Shown: positions 41,749 through 49,838 of the stretch, piece after piece
Layout: every line of letters begins with the position of its first letter
Numbering within the stretch: the stretch's first letter is position 1
Program-made: the position numbers and the translations under genes
Source: Actinoplanes flavus
GTDB taxonomy: Bacteria; Actinomycetota; Actinomycetes; Mycobacteriales; Micromonosporaceae
Assembly: GCF_017592555.1 (NCBI RefSeq)
Contig: NZ_JAGFNS010000019.1
Coordinates: forward strand, 62,001 to 126,000
Direction: 5' to 3'
Length of the DNA stretch: 64,000 nucleotides
Notes under the pieces: model-generated
Databases searched by the model: none
Seen by the model: only the letters and a program-made list of their open reading frames with translations
Told to the model about the DNA's origin: nothing

Positions 41749-43284
41749 ATGAGCCAGCTCCAGATGTTCCCCCCGAAAGAGTTGGCGAGGATGCGTGATC
41801 GCCGCGCGCGCCGAAACTATTCTCAAGCCGCTGAGGATTTCCGCCGCGAGCATGAGCGGCATCGAGCATGGGGCCTTCGTCAGCGTCACGCTCAACGCTT
41901 GCGCCGGGCCGCTGCCGCCCCTCCCGCCGCGGTCGATCGGTCCCATGAGCAGATCTCACGCACGCCTGATCCGGCCACGGCGAAGCAATCGGTCAAAGCG
42001 CAACCAGCGGCCCTGACCAGCAACCCACCGGCCGAAGCCCCACCACCGGCCACGGCCAAACCCCTGGTCACAGCACGGCGATCGAGCGAAGCACAACCAC
42101 CCGCTCCGACCAGCAACCCACCGGCCGAAGCCCAGCGGCCCGTCCCAGTGAAACCGCCGGCCACGGCAAGGCAACCGGTCGAAGCGCAACCACCGACGCT
42201 GACCAGCAACCCATCGATTGGAGCCCAGCCACCGACCACGACAAAACCCCTGGTCACGGCACGGCGATCGAGCGAAGCACAACCACCCGCCCTGACCAGC
42301 AACCCACCGGTTGGAGCCCTGCCGCCGAGCGCGGCACGGTTTGGGGCGGGTGGGTCAACGCAGCATAGCCGGATCAGCATGTCTTCTGTTCGATGTGGAT
42401 CGGACGCGGCTCCGCTTGCCGCGTGTGGTGACCGCGTGCGGAGTGGCGGCAGCGCCGCCCGGTTCGTGGTTGCCGTGCGGAAGATCCGTGCGACGGTCGG
42501 ATCCGAGGGCCGGGATCGCGCGCTAGACGGGGCCGCGCGGCGGGACGGCGTGGGTGATGGGGTCGCGAGAGTGGCCGCGGTGGGCATTCGGTGGGCTTTG
42601 TCAGGGCAAGTGGCTCGCACTCGGCCCCGGATCACGCCGGGTGACAGCGAGACAGGAGGTGGTTGCGATCCATGGGGGTGCCGCGGGTGGCCGGATCGCG
42701 GGGCTCCGGAAGGTCGATCAGTGCCAATACGCGAGGGGTGCGCCGGTCGAACTCCGGGTCGAATATCGCCACTGGGATTGGCCTCACACAGTTTCGAGAA
42801 TTCTCCGTTCTCGCTCCGGGCTGATCCGCTTGAGCGCCCGAATTCCCGTCGGACATATTCGCGGCCACATTTTCGGATGACACGGATCCAGCCGATTGAA
42901 TATCCCGGGAGCACCATCCTGCCAGCGACTGGAATGAACAGCCGAACTCCGCCCGGTAGACGCGGCACAGTTGGGTGTGGCAGGCGGCCGCACGGCTCAG
43001 TAGGACATGGCGGGCGCCCGCGCGACTCGGCGGGACGGGGCAGGCAACCGCACGGCCCCGCGGAGTGGACCAGGCGGCCGCCCCGACCCGGCGGGATGGG
43101 GCAGGTGACCGCACGACCCGGCGGAGCGTGGCAGGCGGCCGCGCGACCCGGTGGGGCGCGGCGGGCGGCCGCGCGACCCGGCGGAGTGTGGCGGGCGGCT
43201 GCGCGGTTCGGTGGGGCGCGGCAGCGGCTGCGCGGTTCGGTGGGGGTGGGAATGTGGTGGGGGCGGCGAACGGCGTACCGGTGA
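41749..43284 (+). CDS. hypothetical protein with charged N-terminus and repeats; C-terminal half doubtful
   Basis: ATG 41749; 511 codons. The first 55 residues (MSQLQMFPPKELARMRDRRARRNYS, then FRREHERHRAWGLRQRHAQRLRR) look like a genuine basic, helical protein. Residues 70-200 are Pro/Ala repeats alternating TSNPPAEA, PPATAKP and LVTARRSSEAQ units. From about 42350 the sequence becomes Arg/Gly-rich with rising use of unusual codons, and the end (about 43000-43260) is a run of ARPGG-type repeats, so the frame may stay open by chance. Treat the N-terminal part as the supported portion. No function is known. Confidence 0.4.
   Translation: MSQLQMFPPKELARMRDRRARRNYSQAAEDFRREHERHRAWGLRQRHAQRLRRAAAAPPAAVDRSHEQISRTPDPATAKQSVKAQPAALTSNPPAEAPPPATAKPLVTARRSSEAQPPAPTSNPPAEAQRPVPVKPPATARQPVEAQPPTLTSNPSIGAQPPTTTKPLVTARRSSEAQPPALTSNPPVGALPPSAARFGAGGSTQHSRISMSSVRCGSDAAPLAACGDRVRSGGSAARFVVAVRKIRATVGSEGRDRALDGAARRDGVGDGVARVAAVGIRWALSGQVARTRPRITPGDSETGGGCDPWGCRGWPDRGAPEGRSVPIREGCAGRTPGRISPLGLASHSFENSPFSLRADPLERPNSRRTYSRPHFRMTRIQPIEYPGSTILPATGMNSRTPPGRRGTVGCGRRPHGSVGHGGRPRDSAGRGRQPHGPAEWTRRPPRPGGMGQVTARPGGAWQAAARPGGARRAAARPGGVWRAAARFGGARQRLRGSVGVGMWWGRRTAYR
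42000..42320. repeat. Pro/Ala coding repeats
   Basis: Blocks such as CCCCTGGTCACAGCACGG followed by CGATCGAGCGAAGCACAACC occur at about 42064 and again at about 42247, and ACCAGCAACCCA recurs about every 90 nt. Confidence 0.65.
42975..43245. repeat. GC-rich short tandem repeats
   Basis: Units of about 30-36 nt containing GGGCGGCCGCGCGACCCGG or close variants, at least six copies, with shortening towards the end. Confidence 0.65.
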
Positions 43285-43323
43285 AGGGGTTGAGGGCGAG
43301 GGGCCTGTGGAGGGTGTGCCAGG

Positions 43324-44127
43324 GTGAAGGGCATGGATGCGCTTCGTAATCGCTTTCGGGAACTGCACTCGGCCGGGACCTTCGTGATCGCCAATGCGTT
43401 CGACGTGGGGTCGGCCCGGGTGCTGGAGGGGGTGGGCTTCCCGGCCCTGGCGACCACCTCGTCGGGGCTGGCGGCCACTCTGGGGAAGCTGGATCAGCAG
43501 GTCACCAGGGATGAGCTGGTGGCCCATGTCGCGGCGGTGACGGCGGGGGCCGGGGTTCCGGTCAGTGTGGACTCGGAGCGGCTGTTCGCGGAGACCGCCG
43601 AGGGGATCGCGGAGACCGTGGATCTGCTGGCGGAGGCCGGGGCTTCGGGGGTGTCGATCGAGGACTACGACCCGGTGGCGGGGGTGGTGGAATCGCTCGC
43701 GGTCGGTGTCGAGCGGGTCGGGGCCGCGGTGGAGGCCGCCCGGCGGCACGGGGTGGTGGTGACCGCCCGGGCCGAGAACTTCCTGTACGGGGCCGGGGAT
43801 CTCGACGACACGATCGATCGGCTGGTGGCCTACCGGGATGCGGGTGCCGACGTGCTGTTCGCGCCGGGGGTGAAGGCTGTCGGGGACATCGAGCGGGTGG
43901 TCGCCGCTGTTCAGGCGCCGGTGAACGTGCTCGCTCTGCCGGGTGCGCCGAGCGTGCCGGAGCTGGCGAAGCTTGGGGTCCGGCGGGTCTCGGTGGGCGG
44001 GGCGCTGGCCTGGGCGGCCTACGGGGCGGTTCGGGACGCGGCCCGGGAACTGCTGGAGACGGGAACCACCGGCTTCCGGGCTCACGGGCTCACCCCGGCC
44101 GAGGTGAAAGCCGCCTTCGGCAACTGA
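43324..44127 (+). CDS. isocitrate lyase/PEP mutase family protein
   Basis: GTG 43324 has GGAGGG 9 nt upstream; ATG 43333 is the alternative. 267 residues forming one TIM barrel of the PEP mutase/isocitrate lyase superfamily: FVIANAFDVGSARVLEGVGFPALATTSSGLAA, PVSVDSERLF, GVSIEDYDP and TARAENFLYG, where the acidic residues hold Mg2+. It lacks the KKCGH loop of true isocitrate lyases and the phosphonate-specific loop, like the many oxaloacetate- or methylisocitrate-lyase-like relatives. Probably cleaves a C-C bond in a 2-hydroxy or 2-oxo acid; substrate unknown. Confidence 0.85.
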   Translation: MKGMDALRNRFRELHSAGTFVIANAFDVGSARVLEGVGFPALATTSSGLAATLGKLDQQVTRDELVAHVAAVTAGAGVPVSVDSERLFAETAEGIAETVDLLAEAGASGVSIEDYDPVAGVVESLAVGVERVGAAVEAARRHGVVVTARAENFLYGAGDLDDTIDRLVAYRDAGADVLFAPGVKAVGDIERVVAAVQAPVNVLALPGAPSVPELAKLGVRRVSVGGALAWAAYGAVRDAARELLETGTTGFRAHGLTPAEVKAAFGN

Positions 44128-44163
44128 CAGCCGAGATGAAGAGCGGCTGAGGGAGCTGCATCG

Positions 44164-44208
44164 GGCGTGAACCCGGCGATGACCGCCTCGGGGTCCCGGG
44201 TTCACGCC
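44164..44208 (+). terminator. hairpin terminator
   Basis: Perfect 13-bp stem GGCGTGAACCCGG (44164-44176) with CCGGGTTCACGCC (44196-44208), 19-nt loop, between the PEP-mutase-like and lysyl-oxidase-like genes. Confidence 0.65.
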
Positions 44209-44286
44209 AAACCTCCTCGCTTCACAGGAGTTTCACAGCATTGCGGGTGAGATGACCGCAAAGCTGTTCCAAGGGGGAGGAAGAAC

Positions 44287-45768
44287 ATGAAGAGGACGAT
44301 CGCGATCATCGCGGCCTGTGCCGTGGTGCTGGCGAGCGCCGGCGTGGCCGAGGCGGCGGCGGTTCCGTCTCCGTTGACGCTGGTGGCCGCGAGCAGGACG
44401 GTGACGGCGGAGCGGTACGTCGACGGCGACGACGTCTATCTGTCGTTCAACCTGGGCCTGCACGTGATCGCCGGGAAGGATCCGCTGGTGGTGCGGGCCA
44501 GGAGGGCCGGTTACGACAAGCCGATCGTCGCGCACCGCAGCGTAGTCACCAAGGGCAAGCGCACCTGGGTGCGGCTTCCGGCCGGGACGGTCAGGGACTT
44601 CACCGGGCTCAAGGACTTCACCACGATCACGATCGCGGACGCCAGGGGGAAGACGGTCGCGACGTACCGGACGCGGTTCTGCGGCAACTCGGACCAGTCG
44701 GCGCGGACCCGGCCGACCGCTCCGGCGACCAACCCGTACCCGATGGGGTGCGGCGGCGAGAATCCGTTCACGCTGGGCGCAGTCTGGGGTGTGCAGGCCG
44801 GCTGGAACGCCGCGATCACCGACCAGCCGGCGTCGGCGGCGACGTTGAAGGCGTTGAAGGCGGGCCGGTACACGGCCACGGCGACGGTGAATCCGGCGTA
44901 CCGGAAGGTGTTCGGCATCCCGGCGAAGAGCGCCACCGCCAAGGTGGCTCTGAACGTCGTCGACGTCGAGCCGGTCGCGGACAAGTCGCTGGCCGGCGGC
45001 CACGAGGCGCACGGTCAGGTCTCCGACCGGCTGCCCGAGTTCCGCGCGGCGGCGAGCCGGCCCACCGTCTTGCGGGCGGCGCCGAAGGCCGGTCCGAAGC
45101 CGGATCTGCGGTCGCTGCCGGCCTGGGGCATCAGCCTCTCGCAGGAGGACCGGAAGTGGTACGTCAACTTCGGCGCCACGGTCTGGAACGCCGGCACGTC
45201 TCCGCTGGTGGTGGACGGCTTCCGGCGTACCGGAACGGATCTGATGGACGCGTACCAGTATTTCTTCGACGCGAAGGGCAAGCAGGTCGGGTCCCGTCCG
45301 GCGGGCACCATGGAGTGGGACGACCGGGAGGGCCACAAGCACTGGCACTTCACCGATTTCGCGCAGTACACGCTGCTGAAGAGCGACAAGAAGCTGGCGG
45401 TGCGCAGCGGCAAGGAGGCGTTCTGCCTGGCGAACACGGACGCGGTCGACTACACGATCGCGGGTGCGAAGTGGCGGCCGGAGAACACCTCGCTGGAGAC
45501 CTCGTGCGGGGCGAACACCGTGGTGGCGGTGCGTGAGGTGCTGGACATCGGCAACGGCGACACCTACACCCAGGACCGGCCCGGCCAGTCGTTCGACATC
45601 ACGGGCCTGCCGAACGGCACCTACTGGATCCAGGTGACGGCGAACCCGAGCAACCGCCTGGCCGAGCTGACCACCGGCAACAACGTCGCGCTCCGCAAGA
45701 TCGTGCTGGGCGGCACGGCGGCGAGGCGCACCCTGACCGTGCCGGCGGTGCACGGCATCAAGGGCTGA
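44287..45768 (+). CDS. secreted lysyl-oxidase-like protein
   Basis: ATG 44287 after GGGGGAGG; 493 residues with a signal peptide ending near GVAEAAA. The first 230 residues are a beta-rich domain of unknown type; the C-terminal 230 residues match lysyl oxidases: LPAWGISLSQEDRKWYVNFGATVWNAGTSPLVVDGF, the copper-binding HKHWHF motif (His350, 352, 354), and CLANTDAVDYTIAGAKW followed by SCGANTVVAVREVLDIGNGDTY and LPNGTYWIQVTANPSN. The family oxidises lysine side chains with Cu and a lysine-tyrosyl quinone. Possible role: cross-linking extracellular protein. It overlaps the convergent racemase gene by 11 nt. Confidence 0.82.
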   Translation: MKRTIAIIAACAVVLASAGVAEAAAVPSPLTLVAASRTVTAERYVDGDDVYLSFNLGLHVIAGKDPLVVRARRAGYDKPIVAHRSVVTKGKRTWVRLPAGTVRDFTGLKDFTTITIADARGKTVATYRTRFCGNSDQSARTRPTAPATNPYPMGCGGENPFTLGAVWGVQAGWNAAITDQPASAATLKALKAGRYTATATVNPAYRKVFGIPAKSATAKVALNVVDVEPVADKSLAGGHEAHGQVSDRLPEFRAAASRPTVLRAAPKAGPKPDLRSLPAWGISLSQEDRKWYVNFGATVWNAGTSPLVVDGFRRTGTDLMDAYQYFFDAKGKQVGSRPAGTMEWDDREGHKHWHFTDFAQYTLLKSDKKLAVRSGKEAFCLANTDAVDYTIAGAKWRPENTSLETSCGANTVVAVREVLDIGNGDTYTQDRPGQSFDITGLPNGTYWIQVTANPSNRLAELTTGNNVALRKIVLGGTAARRTLTVPAVHGIKG

Positions 45769-46870
45769 CCGTCTCCCGGCCGGTCGTCCGTGACGCGAGG
45801 AAGTCCAGGTCGGCCTCCCAGCCCAGACCGGGTACGGAGGGCACCTCGACGAATCCGCCGTCGCAGACGACCGGTTCGGTGGTGACGTCCCGGGCGTAGT
45901 ACTTGTCCGAGCCGGAGACGTCGGAGGGCAGGGTGAAGCCGGGCAGCGAGCTGAGCGCCACGTTCGCGGCCCGGCCGATCCCGAACTCGTGCATGCCGCC
46001 GCACCACACCGGCACGTCGTGGGCGACGGCCAGATCGTGGACGCGGACCGCGGGGGTGAGCCCGCCCATCCGGGAGACCTTGATGTTGAGGATCCGCCCG
46101 GCGCCCAGCCGTAACGCGGTGATCAGGTCGTCGACCTCCTCGACCGACTCGTCGAGGCAGATCGGCGTCCGCAGGGCGGCTTGCAGCGCGGCGTGGTCGA
46201 CCAGGGCGCGCGGTGCGAACGGCTGCTCGATCATCAGCAGGCCGAGCCCGTCCAGCTCCTCGAAGATCGCACGATCGTCAAGAGAATAGGCGCCGTTGGC
46301 GTCCACGTGCACCGGCACGGAGGGGAAGGCGGCACGGACCGCGCGGACCGGTTCGACGTCCCAGCCCGGCGCGATCTTCAGCTTCACCCGCCGGTATCCC
46401 TCGGCGACCCGGGCCCCGACCTGGGCGAGCAGGTCGTCGATGGTGGGCTCGATGCCGAGCGACACACCGGCTTCGACCTTCGCCCGCTCACCCCCCAGAC
46501 CTTTCGAGAGGGGTACGCCCGTCGCCCGCGACCAGAGTGCCCAGCCCGCCATGTCGAACCCGGCCCGCGCGAAATGGTTCCCCCGCACCTTCGCCATGGC
46601 CGCCGCCAGCTCGGACGGATGCTCCCACCGGGTGGCCAGTACGAGCGGCGCCAGGAAGGTGCGGGCGACCGCCCAGCAGCTGTCCACGGTCTCGGCGCTG
46701 TAGAACGGCCCGCTCGGCGAGGCGATCTCCCCCCAGCCGACGGCCCCGTCCGAACCGGTGAGGGTGACGAGGATGTGTTCCAGCTCCCGTTTGGCGTGGG
46801 AGCTGGTCTGGAACCGGTGCACGAGCGGCAGCCGGACCCGGCGCAGCTCCACCTTCTCGATCCGGATCAT
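45758..46870 (-). CDS. enolase-superfamily N-acyl(succinyl)amino acid racemase / o-succinylbenzoate synthase
   Basis: ATG 46870; 370 residues. MLE/OSBS-subgroup barrel with catalytic lysine in VKLKIAPG, metal ligands in HVDANG, MIEQPF and LDES, and second lysine in NIKVSRMGG, followed by the VWCGGMHEFGIGRAANVALSSLPGF signature typical of NSAR/OSBS enzymes. The sequence alone cannot separate o-succinylbenzoate synthase (menaquinone) from N-succinylamino acid racemase. The neighbours (GNAT, M20 hydrolase) favour racemisation of N-succinylated amino acids. It overlaps the SIS gene by 4 nt. Confidence 0.85.
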   Translation of the reverse strand: MIRIEKVELRRVRLPLVHRFQTSSHAKRELEHILVTLTGSDGAVGWGEIASPSGPFYSAETVDSCWAVARTFLAPLVLATRWEHPSELAAAMAKVRGNHFARAGFDMAGWALWSRATGVPLSKGLGGERAKVEAGVSLGIEPTIDDLLAQVGARVAEGYRRVKLKIAPGWDVEPVRAVRAAFPSVPVHVDANGAYSLDDRAIFEELDGLGLLMIEQPFAPRALVDHAALQAALRTPICLDESVEEVDDLITALRLGAGRILNIKVSRMGGLTPAVRVHDLAVAHDVPVWCGGMHEFGIGRAANVALSSLPGFTLPSDVSGSDKYYARDVTTEPVVCDGGFVEVPSVPGLGWEADLDFLASRTTGRETVSP

Positions 46871-47502
46871 GTCTCTTCCGTGTAGAGGCCCAGTTCCGCG
46901 GCGAGGTCGTCGCGGTCGCGCAGGCGGCGGCCGGCGCCCTTGGAGCTGGCGATGGTCAGGGTGGCGAGCAGGTGCAGGGCGAGCACGACCGAGGTGGGCG
47001 AGTTCGCGTACGACGCGCTCTCGGCGCCGATCACGATGGCGGTCGTGGCGTGGGCGGACAGCGGGGTGTCGTCGGCGTCGGTGATCAGCACCAGGTCGCC
47101 GCCGCGCCGCGCGTACGCCGACGCCACGTCCACGGTCTCCCGGCGGTAGCGGGACAGGGACACGGCGATCAGCAGGTCGCCCTGCCGGATGTCGCTGAGC
47201 ACGTCGAGCGGCCGGGCCGAGCCGCCGTCGACGAGGTGCACGCCGGACAGCCCGGCGCTCAGGTCGACCGCCAGCATCGAGGCGTAGCCGAGCGACTTGC
47301 CGTGCCCGATCAGGTAGCGCCGGCGGGCCGACACGATCAGGGCGGCGGCCCGTTCGATGGCGTCCTGTTCGGCGGCCCAGGCCAGCGCCTTCTCGAACTC
47401 GGTGCGCTGCTGCTCCAGGACACGCTGCTTGAGCACCTGGGCGGAGCGGCGCTGCACGTTGCGGTCGAACCGCTCGGACGGGGTGGACCGCCGGGTCGTC
47501 AC
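46867..47502 (-). CDS. SIS-domain protein of RpiR type without the DNA-binding domain
   Basis: GTG 47502 overlaps the upstream GNAT stop. 211 residues: an RpiR-type linker helix (EQQRTEFEKALAWAAEQDAIERAAALIVSARRRYLIGHGKS) and a complete SIS sugar-phosphate-binding domain (DLLIAVSLSRYRRETVDVASAYARRGGDLVLITDADDTPL). The helix-turn-helix of about 75 residues that starts RpiR/MurR regulators is missing; only about 28 charged residues precede the linker, and upstream DNA belongs to the GNAT gene. It may be a ligand-binding modulator rather than a classic repressor. Confidence 0.82.
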   Translation of the reverse strand: MTTRRSTPSERFDRNVQRRSAQVLKQRVLEQQRTEFEKALAWAAEQDAIERAAALIVSARRRYLIGHGKSLGYASMLAVDLSAGLSGVHLVDGGSARPLDVLSDIRQGDLLIAVSLSRYRRETVDVASAYARRGGDLVLITDADDTPLSAHATTAIVIGAESASYANSPTSVVLALHLLATLTIASSKGAGRRLRDRDDLAAELGLYTEET

Positions 47503-48173
47503 GGTTGAGCGTTCTCGAACGTGTAGACGACCCGGTCCGCGGCCCCCGGCACCCGGGCGACGCCGACCAGGCGGCCGCCGGACGCGAACCGCTCCTGGAG
47601 GCTCGCGCGCAGCCGGGCCCGGTCGGACAGTGACGGCGCGGCGAACCGCGGGTCGGCCGGGGTCTGCACGGGCGGGCCGGGGACGCCGGACTTGCGGGCG
47701 TGCCACAGGTCCCAGCTGACCAGGATCCGGTCGGTGTCGCCGCCGTAGTAGCCGGGCAGGAACCGGACCCCGGTGGCGCGCAGCACGGCCAGGTTGAAGT
47801 GGGCGTTGCGCAGCGCGTACGGATCGAAGGTCCACCGCATGGTGCGCGCTCCCGTGCCGCGCGCCACCTCGGCCTGCGCCTGTTTGAGCAGGCGGCCGAC
47901 GCCGAGGCCCTGGGCCCCGGGCGCGACGACGGCGGCCTGCGAGTAGTGGTAGAGCTCGCCGCCGTCGACCGCGGAGAAGCCGAAGCAGAAGCCGATCACC
48001 TCGCCGGCCGGGTCGAGGGCGCCGATCACCGAGCCGGAGTTCTCCCGGAGGGCGGCCAGCAGGCGGGGGCTCACCCCGTACTCCGGCTCCTCGTAGCCGA
48101 AGACCGTCCGGTAGAGGCGGGCCGCCGCAGTCCACTCGGCGAGTCCGTCGAGCTCCCGCACCGACAGCTCCAT
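47499..48173 (-). CDS. GNAT-family N-acyltransferase
   Basis: ATG 48173; 224 residues. The acyl-CoA binding motif A reads AAVVAPGAQGLGVGRLLKQAQ (about 80-100), preceded by the beta strand GEVIGFCFGFSAVDGGELYHYSQ. The long form and C-terminal extension fit the GNAT proteins encoded beside N-succinylamino acid racemases, which succinylate D-amino acids. First gene of the minus-strand operon, divergent from the M20 hydrolase gene across 96 nt. Confidence 0.85.
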   Translation of the reverse strand: MELSVRELDGLAEWTAAARLYRTVFGYEEPEYGVSPRLLAALRENSGSVIGALDPAGEVIGFCFGFSAVDGGELYHYSQAAVVAPGAQGLGVGRLLKQAQAEVARGTGARTMRWTFDPYALRNAHFNLAVLRATGVRFLPGYYGGDTDRILVSWDLWHARKSGVPGPPVQTPADPRFAAPSLSDRARLRASLQERFASGGRLVGVARVPGAADRVVYTFENAQP

Positions 48174-48234
48174 ACCGCACCTCCGGGTAAGGATAAGGAA
48201 CGTATGAGTGCCATCCTGGCAACATCATCGCTCG

Positions 48235-48270
48235 TTGACAACGCTGTAGGGGCAACTTAGCGTTCGTATA
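48235..48270 (+). promoter_or_regulatory. promoter for a leaderless mRNA
   Basis: TTGACA (48235-48240), 17-nt spacer, TAGCGT (48258-48263). The expected start of transcription, 7 nt past the -10 box, is the A of ATG 48270. There is no ribosome-binding site before this ATG. Confidence 0.65.
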
Positions 48271-49382
48271 TGTCGTCACCCGAGCTGGCAGCGCTGCACC
48301 GGTACACGATCCTCGAGTCACCCACCGGGGATGCCCGCTCGCTGGCCGCCCTGGCCGAGGTGCTGGAGGCGGACGCCGGTCGCGCCGGTTTCACGACCGC
48401 CCGCGAGCCGCACCCGACCGGCGACCACCTGCTCTGGAGCCTGCCGGCCCGCGGCGTCACCGGCCCGCCGGTCCTGCTGCTCTCCCACTACGACACGGTG
48501 TGGCCGGTCGGCACGCTCGCCGGGATGCCCTGGTCGGTGGAGGGTGACGTGGTGCGCGGTCCCGGCGTCTACGACACCAAGGCCGGCCTCGTCGCGCTTC
48601 TCGCGGCGGCGGCCCGGATCAAGGATCAGGACCATCCGGAGGTACGGGTGATCGTCGTCGCCGACGAGGAGATCGGCTCGCCGACCGCCGGGGCCCTGGT
48701 GCGCGCCGAGGCCGGGCGCGCCGCCGCGGTGCTCGGCCTGGAGCCGCCGCACCCGGGCGGCGACCTGAAGACGGGCCGCCGGGGCAGCACCCGGGCCCGG
48801 ATCGAGGTGACCGGGGTGGAGGCGCACGCCGCGCTGGACCCGGACGCCGGGGCGAACGCCATCGACGAGCTGGTGGACCAGCTGATCCACGTCCGGGCGG
48901 TGGCGGCGCGGCGGCCGGTGCTGCTGAACACCGGGACGATCGCCGGCGGTGGCCGGACCAACGTGGTGGCCGGCCGGGCGCACGCCGACCTGGGGCTACG
49001 GTTCTCCGACCCGGCCGACGAGGAGGCGCTGCTCGGCGAGTTGCGGGCGCTGCGGCCGGTCCGGGAGCGGGCGGCCGTGTCGGCGCGGCTGCTGTCGCAC
49101 CGCCCCACCTGGCGGCCGGATCACGCCGGGGCGCTGCTGCTGGACCGGATCCGGGGCATCGCGGCCGGTCTCGGGCAGACCCTGGACGGCCGGCCGGCCG
49201 ACGGCGCGGCGGACACCAACACCACCGGCGCGCTGGGGCGGCCCACCGTGGACGGGCTGGCACCCCGCGGCGGGGGTGCGCACGCCCGTACCGAATGGGT
49301 GTCGGCCGACGGCATGGCCGAACGGACCGCCCTGCTCACCGCTCTCCTCGGCCCCTCGGGTCTGGCCCCGCGGCTCCGGTGA
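48270..49382 (+). CDS. M20-family metallopeptidase (N-acyl amino acid hydrolase)
   Basis: 370 residues. Two-zinc M20 motifs in order: LLLSHYDTVWPVG, GVYDTKAG (bridging aspartate), VVADEEIGS (catalytic and ligand glutamates), and the C-terminal GLAPRGGGAHARTEWV histidine; the lid domain begins near GRRGSTRARIEVTGVEAHAALDPDAG. M20 members cleave C-terminal residues or N-acyl groups. Beside the racemase and GNAT it is the likely N-succinyl-L-amino acid desuccinylase. Transcript probably leaderless. Confidence 0.85.
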   Translation: MSSPELAALHRYTILESPTGDARSLAALAEVLEADAGRAGFTTAREPHPTGDHLLWSLPARGVTGPPVLLLSHYDTVWPVGTLAGMPWSVEGDVVRGPGVYDTKAGLVALLAAAARIKDQDHPEVRVIVVADEEIGSPTAGALVRAEAGRAAAVLGLEPPHPGGDLKTGRRGSTRARIEVTGVEAHAALDPDAGANAIDELVDQLIHVRAVAARRPVLLNTGTIAGGGRTNVVAGRAHADLGLRFSDPADEEALLGELRALRPVRERAAVSARLLSHRPTWRPDHAGALLLDRIRGIAAGLGQTLDGRPADGAADTNTTGALGRPTVDGLAPRGGGAHARTEWVSADGMAERTALLTALLGPSGLAPRLR

Positions 49383-49494
49383 GCGGCTCGTCGGGCGGGA
49401 CCAGCTCACGGTCCGCCTCGGCCCGGGGACGTGCCGCCGGATGGCGGGGCATGTCCTCGGGCTTCTTCTCTTCCGGTTCGCGCTGATTTTTCAT
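49336..49494 (-). CDS. candidate small charged protein (52 residues)
   Basis: A frame too short for usual ORF lists: ATG 49494, beginning MKNQREPEEKKPEDMPRH, stop at 49336. Third positions are mostly G/C, and the composition (Glu, Lys, Arg, Pro) is like small acidic actinobacterial proteins. It overlaps the end of the M20 gene on the other strand by 47 nt and has only a weak AGGGAA site. Not recognised; kept as a candidate. Confidence 0.3.
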   Translation of the reverse strand: MKNQREPEEKKPEDMPRHPAARPRAEADRELVPPDEPLTGAAGPDPRGRGER

Positions 49495-49570
49495 GTCAGC
49501 GGAATTCCCTGTTCCCGCCGGTTTAGACCCACGGAGGCCGGGGTATCAGGCGGGCCTGGAGGGCAAATCG

Positions 49571-49834
49571 ATGCTGAGCGATGATGATCGGCGCACCCTC
49601 GCCGAGCTGGAGAGCGAGCTCGAAGCCGACCCCGAGTTCGCCGCGCGGATGGCCGCGCCGGAGCCCGAGGTCCGGTTCCCCATCGTCTTCGTCCTCTGCG
49701 TCGCGCTGTTCGTCCTGGTTCCGCCGGTGATGCTGCTGTTCGGGTGGCCGGGTCTGATCATCACGGCGGACGTGTTCGCCACCGTCATCGCCGTCGTCCT
49801 GATCGCGCGGCACCGCCGGGAACGCTACCGGTGA
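49571..49834 (+). CDS. DUF3040 membrane protein
   Basis: GGAGGG at 49558-49563 selects ATG 49571; the frame is open to 49493 upstream. 87 residues in the DUF3040 layout: MLSDDDRRTLAELESELEADPEFAARM, then two hydrophobic helices (FPIVFVLCVALFVLVPPVMLLF, LIITADVFATVIAVVLIA) and a basic end. Small actinobacterial membrane proteins of unknown role. Confidence 0.85.
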   Translation: MLSDDDRRTLAELESELEADPEFAARMAAPEPEVRFPIVFVLCVALFVLVPPVMLLFGWPGLIITADVFATVIAVVLIARHRRERYR

Positions 49835-49838
49835 CCGG

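Noticed and set aside
41102..41959. Minus-strand ORF of 285 codons across the 30-bp repeats
   Set aside because: No ribosome-binding site, crosses the N-terminus of the better-supported plus-strand gene and is made mostly of the repeat.
42997..44205. 402-codon minus-strand ORF
   Set aside because: Overlaps the well-supported PEP-mutase-family gene and is rich in Arg/Pro/His typical of antisense frames.
45758..46870. Menaquinone gene menC
   Set aside because: No other men genes nearby; the GNAT and M20 neighbours fit an N-succinylamino acid racemase better.
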